DNA of 9,531 bases, from NCBI GenBank assembly GCA_014377395.1, contig JACMPS010000573.1:1-9531 (forward strand). Reading direction: 5' to 3'. Origin of the DNA: Chthonomonadaceae bacterium. Its GTDB lineage: Bacteria; Armatimonadota; Chthonomonadetes; Chthonomonadales; Chthonomonadaceae. Numbering within the stretch: position 1 is the first letter of the stretch; the number at the start of each line of letters is the position of its first letter. A program made the translations under genes and the position numbers. Of this stretch, positions 6,485-9,531 are shown one piece after another. The notes beneath the pieces were generated by a model, which did not search any database, had not been told where the DNA came from, and saw nothing but the letters and a program-made list of their open reading frames with translations.

Positions 6485-7306
6485 TTAAAGACTGTTCTCC
6501 TCGGTGGGGAAGTGTCCGGCGCGGGTTTCGTCGGCAAAGGCGCGAATCGCTCGCTCCGTTGCCTCTCCGATTTCCGCGTAGACTTTTGTGTGGCGCAACG
6601 GTTTGCCGGGATAGATACCTAAAATATCGTTCCAGACCTGCACTTGCCCGTCGCACCCGCTTCCCGCCCCGATGCCAATAGTGGGAATAGACAAACTTTG
6701 TGAAACTTGTGTCGCCAGAGAAGCCGGAATCAGTTCCAGCACAAGCGCAAAGGCTCCGGCTTTTTCTAAAGCGAGGGCGTCTTCCAGGAGTTGCGTTGCC
6801 GCCGCCTCGTCCTTCCCCTGCACCTTGTTTCCGCCGAACGTATGATAGGATTGCGGCGTTAACCCGAGATGTCCGACAACTGGAATACCTGCCTCGGTCA
6901 TTCTCCTGATGCTTTCGAGAACGGGTCTACCGCCTTCGAGTTTGACGGCGTGTGCCCCGCCCTCTTTGATCAGAGCGGTTGCGTTTCGGAGGGCTTCTTC
7001 CACGCTGATCTGGTAGGAGCCGAAGGGCATATCCGCCAGGAGTAAGGAGAAGCGCACTCCCTGCCGCACCGCCTTGACATGATGCAAGATTTGTTCCATT
7101 GTGACGGGGATTGTGGTCTTTTCGCCGAGTGACATGATTCCGACGGTATCGCCGACGAGAATTACATCTACCCCGGCTCGATCTGCAAGTCGTGCCGCCG
7201 GATAATCGTAAGCGGTCAGCATGACAATCTTCTCACCTCGTGCCTTTTTCTCGATCAGTCCGGGCGCGGTGATTTTGATTCGTTTTGTTTCGATTTCTTC
7301 GCTCAT
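6485..7306 (-). CDS. panB: 3-methyl-2-oxobutanoate hydroxymethyltransferase
   Basis: PanB transfers a hydroxymethyl group from 5,10-methylene-tetrahydrofolate to 2-oxoisovalerate, giving ketopantoate. This is the first committed step toward pantothenate. The 273-residue product starts at MSEEIETK. Expected Mg-binding acids are present: Asp53 in VGDTVG, Asp92 in DMPFGSYQ and Glu124 in KLEGG. Further motifs are HLGLTPQS (146-153), the catalytic Glu191 in ELIP, and GIGAGSGCDGQVQVWNDILG (211-230). The reading frame extends 20 codons upstream, but ATG 7306 is preferred: the family N-terminus begins there, CAGGAG lies just upstream, and the ATG overlaps the nuclease stop as ATGA. The ketopantoate reductase gene (panE) is not in the window. 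Confidence 0.97.
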   Translation of the reverse strand: MSEEIETKRIKITAPGLIEKKARGEKIVMLTAYDYPAARLADRAGVDVILVGDTVGIMSLGEKTTIPVTMEQILHHVKAVRQGVRFSLLLADMPFGSYQISVEEALRNATALIKEGGAHAVKLEGGRPVLESIRRMTEAGIPVVGHLGLTPQSYHTFGGNKVQGKDEAAATQLLEDALALEKAGAFALVLELIPASLATQVSQSLSIPTIGIGAGSGCDGQVQVWNDILGIYPGKPLRHTKVYAEIGEATERAIRAFADETRAGHFPTEENSL

Positions 7307-8115
7307 GCTCCTGAGTAGTCCTCCTGTTGTCGCCAGTAGCGTTTGCAAAGGGACAAAAATTCGCACGTCTCACAAATTTCTTTGGGTTCGGGTCTAGCTT
7401 CGTGATAATCCCGATTTAGAATTTCCGTACCTAACGCCTGTATCTCTGCCTCGAATTCGGTCAGGGCGTCGGGGGTCAGTGCCGCCGTTGCGCTGATCCC
7501 AGACCGCAGACTATAGATCGTGGAGACTACGGGAACATCGGGGTGATTCCGTTGCAAAATGAGTTGATAGATGTTCATGGCGAGGCTCGCCACAACCTCT
7601 TCGGGCGTGACCTCCCACCGTCCACTTTTGTAATCTATGATTTCGAGAGTGCCGTTCGGGTGTTGATCGATGCGGTCTACGCGCCCGGTCAGGCGAAAAC
7701 CGTTCATGTCGAAATTGAGGGTTTTTTCGGTGGCAACGGTCTCGATTTTCTCGGCGGCTCGCTCCTGATGAGCGGCATGATAGGCGGCAACGATTTCACG
7801 TCCTTTTTCCTGATGCTCCGCCTCTTGCGCCGGGGTCTCGTAGCCTGCCGACACCCAGGATTGATCCAGCGTTGTCGTCAGTTCTTCGGCGGTGTGCGTG
7901 GCTCCGCCCTCATGAAACTCCTGCAAAACGTGATGAAGCGATGTGCCGAAACTGTAATACGAGCGTGACTTCTGGTAAAACTTCCCGATTTTGTCCACAT
8001 AGACGTAACGATATTTGACGACACAGTCCAAATACGTGTTGATCTTGGTAGGACTGAGAACGGGCTTGCGGGGCGTTTTCGGCTTTTCGATTTTTGGTGT
8101 AGCGGTTCTGGGCAT
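7303..8115 (-). CDS. Stand-alone PD-(D/E)XK (RecB/Cas4-like) Fe-S nuclease
   Basis: This 270-residue protein has the RecB-family nuclease core of AddB, Cas4 and Dna2-type exonucleases. It shows GTSLHHVLQEF (57-67) with the conserved His, then GRVDRID with Asp147, and IIDYKSG with Asp161 and Lys163 (the D...DxK metal and catalytic residues), followed by the helix YQLILQ (183-188). Four cysteines fit the iron-sulphur staple of these enzymes: Cys31 near the N-terminus (INTYLDCVVKYRY), and Cys248, Cys251 and Cys257 at the C-terminus. There is no helicase domain. The frame is open further upstream to 8472, but that stretch is low quality and spans a hairpin terminator. ATG 8115, with GAGAAG upstream, begins the basic Pro-rich leader before the conserved core. 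The stop overlaps panB by ATGA. A role in DNA repair or end-processing is inferred. No cas genes or CRISPR repeats are nearby. Confidence 0.88.
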   Translation of the reverse strand: MPRTATPKIEKPKTPRKPVLSPTKINTYLDCVVKYRYVYVDKIGKFYQKSRSYYSFGTSLHHVLQEFHEGGATHTAEELTTTLDQSWVSAGYETPAQEAEHQEKGREIVAAYHAAHQERAAEKIETVATEKTLNFDMNGFRLTGRVDRIDQHPNGTLEIIDYKSGRWEVTPEEVVASLAMNIYQLILQRNHPDVPVVSTIYSLRSGISATAALTPDALTEFEAEIQALGTEILNRDYHEARPEPKEICETCEFLSLCKRYWRQQEDYSGA

Positions 8116-8196
8116 TCTGGCTTCTCGAAATTTAGATGAAGAGTGATAAAAGCATTTTACCGTAAATTGCAACGAAGAATCGAGTAGACAAGCAGA

Positions 8197-8230
8197 AAAA
8201 CAGCTGAGGCAATTATGCCTCTGCTGTTTT
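8197..8230 (-). terminator. Intrinsic terminator, probably bidirectional
   Basis: AAAACAGC and GCTGTTTT flank a second perfect stem, GAGGCA with TGCCTC, separated by one symmetric T-T mismatch. The loop is ATTA. Read on the minus strand the hairpin ends in five T residues, fitting termination of the orphan gene's transcript before the nuclease operon. Read on the plus strand it ends in TTTT, so it could work in both directions. Confidence 0.7.
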
Positions 8231-8285
8231 CGATTATGTGAACGCGGCAGACAACCAAAAAAGTCGGCACGCGACGGAAGAGAAA

Positions 8286-8429
8286 TTATGGGCTTCGCTC
8301 TCTTGCGCTGTTGCCCGAAAGAGTTACCGAAACGCCCGTGATCCCCGTGCGTCCCACCTTCTTTATTCCCCATCCGTCTCGATTTCTCGCGCCCGTAAGG
8401 ATACGGTTTTTTGAGAAACCCCACTTCAT
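8286..8429 (-). CDS. Doubtful 47-residue basic small protein
   Basis: An ATG 11 bases after the orphan gene's stop opens 47 codons ending in TAA, rich in Gly, Lys, Arg and Ser (it begins MKWGFSKNRI). The only purine-rich ribosome-like stretch (GGTGGAG) lies inside the end of the preceding gene, about 15 bases away, which is too far to be convincing. It falls before the hairpin terminator, so it would be on the same transcript. I recognise no family, and it may be chance. Confidence 0.2.
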   Translation of the reverse strand: MKWGFSKNRILTGARNRDGWGIKKVGRTGITGVSVTLSGNSARERSP

Positions 8430-8440
8430 TCAGGCGCAAC

Positions 8441-8653
8441 TCAGTCTCCACCAAGTAGTTTCTTCGCATCATTCAATCGGTCGGCGGCTTTGTCGCCTCC
8501 CACTCTGATTGCTTCGATGTCCTCTACTGAAACCACAATCGTTCGCACACCGTCTAAATCTATAGCACTGATGTCAAGCGTAAGGAATCCTTCGGGCATG
8601 GTTTTGCCGCCATGATCACGGCGAAATTTCATTCGGTTTTTCGGAAAGAGCAT
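8441..8653 (-). CDS. Hypothetical 70-residue protein
   Basis: This short protein belongs to no family I recognise. The N-terminus is basic (MLFPKNRMKFRRDHGGK). The body looks like alternating beta and helix (FLTLDISAIDLDGVRTIVVS, then VEDIEAIR), and it ends in a charged helix with Asp and Lys (DRLNDAKKLLGGD). There is no signal peptide or membrane segment. ATG 8653 was chosen because AGAGGA lies seven bases upstream; the frame is open further upstream but without start signals. The gene is divergent from the HEAT-like gene at 8812, and a perfect palindrome sits 20 bases before its start. A hairpin terminator follows downstream, so it is probably monocistronic or nearly so. Confidence 0.6.
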   Translation of the reverse strand: MLFPKNRMKFRRDHGGKTMPEGFLTLDISAIDLDGVRTIVVSVEDIEAIRVGGDKAADRLNDAKKLLGGD

Positions 8654-8672
8654 TGCGTTGTCCTCTGTTCTG

Positions 8673-8691
8673 CTGAATCGTTCCGATTCAG
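8673..8691. promoter_or_regulatory. Perfect inverted repeat, possible operator or leader hairpin
   Basis: CTGAATCG and CGATTCAG flank a three-base TTC centre. The repeat lies 19 bases upstream of the orphan gene's ATG, just before its AGAGGA ribosome site, in the 158-base divergent spacer. It could be a dimeric repressor site, or fold in the mRNA leader as an eight-pair hairpin. A TATATT hexamer on the minus strand about 45 bases further upstream could be the -10 box, which would place the repeat inside the transcript. Confidence 0.45.
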
Positions 8692-8811
8692 GATACCGCA
8701 ACCGAGACCAAAGCCCAACAATGACGACTGAATATAGTCCAAAATTCTGTTTTATGAAACTTTCTTCGGACAACCTTCTTTCGTAAAAAAGGAGTGAAAA
8801 GTAGTAGGACA

Positions 8812-9531
8812 ATGACAGACGAACAGACATCAACTGCCTTGACAAAAGCGGAAGCCGAACACGCCCTGAAACGCTATGGGCGGATTGCAACCATGCGTTT
8901 CTACAACGCAATCATTATGGGACTCGGAACAGGCGGTTTTCTTTTTTCGCTACTGTTTCTACTCTTCGTTATCCAAGTGATGTCGGGCGGGGAAAGGGTT
9001 GTTCCTTTTCTCATGACGATGATCGTTTCCGGCACCTTCATTACTCTGACTTGCAATCGTATCTCAGCCCAATTCTCCCGAAAACAGAAACGGATAATCG
9101 ATGAATTGCTACCGCATTGTGGGCGCGAACACATTGATATCCTTTGCCGATTCGGAGTCGAGGCAACCTCTCAAAAACTGATTGAACTCTTGCCTACCGT
9201 CGGACAAAGCGGAGAATTCCTCTCAAGGAAAACACGAGAGCAACTTTTTCAGAGAGTCAATTGGATGAATCTAACACCAAGTCTGACTTTTCTCCGAGCG
9301 TTAGAGCAAATCGGTGATGTCAGTGACTTACCTCAACTTCACTCTCTCGCACAGATGCGCGTTCTGAGAAGTAGCATTCTTACCACTCCTGGATACATTG
9401 CCAACTCTCTACAAATCAAGGCGCAAGCCCAGCATACCCTCTCTCTTGTAGAGGCGCGAATTGCAAGGGAGACGGCAAGAGAAACCCTGTTACGCCCTTC
9501 GGATTCCAGTGAGGTTGGTTCACTTCTACGC
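8812..9531 (+). CDS. Membrane-anchored HEAT-like protein, N-terminal 240 residues (3' end cut)
   Basis: This is the start of a second gene of the same type as the one at 4369-5475. The visible product has a short charged N-terminus, two hydrophobic segments (about 31-58, with FLFSLLFLLFVI, and 62-81), and then a helical soluble region. That region contains ALEQIGDVSDLPQLHSLAQ (163-181), comparable with ALEKIGDGRAVPTVSHLA in the other protein. A charged helix EARIARETARE and TLLRPSDSSEVGSLLR (225-240) follow, matching the other protein's TLLR units. There is no enzymatic motif. ATG 8812 is used because it begins a natural polar N-terminus. The strong GGAGTGA stretch is 17 bases upstream, rather far, and an in-frame GTG at 8794 would add six residues. 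The end of the protein is outside the window. Confidence 0.75.
   Translation, partial: MTDEQTSTALTKAEAEHALKRYGRIATMRFYNAIIMGLGTGGFLFSLLFLLFVIQVMSGGERVVPFLMTMIVSGTFITLTCNRISAQFSRKQKRIIDELLPHCGREHIDILCRFGVEATSQKLIELLPTVGQSGEFLSRKTREQLFQRVNWMNLTPSLTFLRALEQIGDVSDLPQLHSLAQMRVLRSSILTTPGYIANSLQIKAQAQHTLSLVEARIARETARETLLRPSDSSEVGSLLR

Larger units (their letters stand above)
8116..8440. other. Intergenic spacer, 325 bases: hairpin terminator, possible nuclease promoter, doubtful ORF
   Basis: On the minus strand this spacer lies between the 70-residue orphan gene and the nuclease operon. It holds a strong inverted repeat (8197-8230) and a weak 47-codon frame just after the orphan gene. Near the nuclease there is an AT-rich stretch with a TAAAAT hexamer (8159-8154 on the minus strand) that could be the operon's -10 box, though its -35 is poor. 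The plus-strand frame at 8311-8508 has no ribosome site or family resemblance. Confidence 0.5.

Noticed and set aside
7303..8115. Cas4 gene of a CRISPR system
   Set aside because: Fold and Fe-S cysteines are similar, but there are no CRISPR repeats or other cas genes in the window and the gene is locked into the pan operon.
8116..8472. N-terminal extension of the nuclease frame by about 119 codons
   Set aside because: The extension runs through a strong hairpin terminator and overlaps the end of the orphan gene, and its residues look random; the conserved nuclease starts after ATG 8115.

Overview
The window is an ordinary-looking bacterial chromosome segment of roughly balanced, slightly GC-leaning composition. 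It carries nine convincing protein genes, two of them cut by the window edges. No tRNA, rRNA, insertion sequence, phage gene or CRISPR array was seen. The mix of genes, a promoter placed for a leaderless mRNA and stem-loop intergenic repeats would fit a phylum such as Armatimonadota. That guess is weak: no taxonomic marker is present.

Layout. (1) 1-932, minus strand: a small helix-turn-helix (HTH) regulator whose stop codon overlaps the start of galactokinase (galK, N-terminal half only). (2) 933-1301: a divergent spacer with a two-hairpin repeat element and a TATAAT box exactly placed for a leaderless transcript of the next gene. (3) 1302-4134, plus strand: a secreted zinc phospholipase C / S1-P1 nuclease-fold protein, followed by a full-length ABC exporter half-transporter that starts at TTG just after a hairpin. 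(4) 4135-4368: a convergent spacer with a triplet 7-bp repeat and a second, degenerate hairpin element. (5) 4369-8115, minus strand: a nuclease-panB-panC operon (pantothenate synthesis preceded by a stand-alone Cas4/AddB-like Fe-S nuclease), then a membrane-anchored HEAT-like protein. (6) 8116-8811: a hairpin terminator, a doubtful 47-codon ORF, a 70-residue orphan gene and a divergent spacer with a perfect palindrome. (7) 8812-9531, plus strand: the beginning of a second membrane-anchored HEAT-like protein, apparently a paralogue of the first.

How the genes work together. GalK is the first committed step of the Leloir pathway, and the regulator is translationally coupled to it. PanB and PanC are consecutive or near-consecutive steps to pantothenate and coenzyme A. 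The nuclease overlaps panB by four bases, so it is co-translated with the pathway, but no biochemical link is obvious. The most unusual signal is the pair of membrane/HEAT-like proteins. They share a conserved motif order and end in short repeated LLR peptides, at an exact 14-residue period in the first one. They may represent an uncharacterised family. I see no defence system or other clearly new multi-gene system here.
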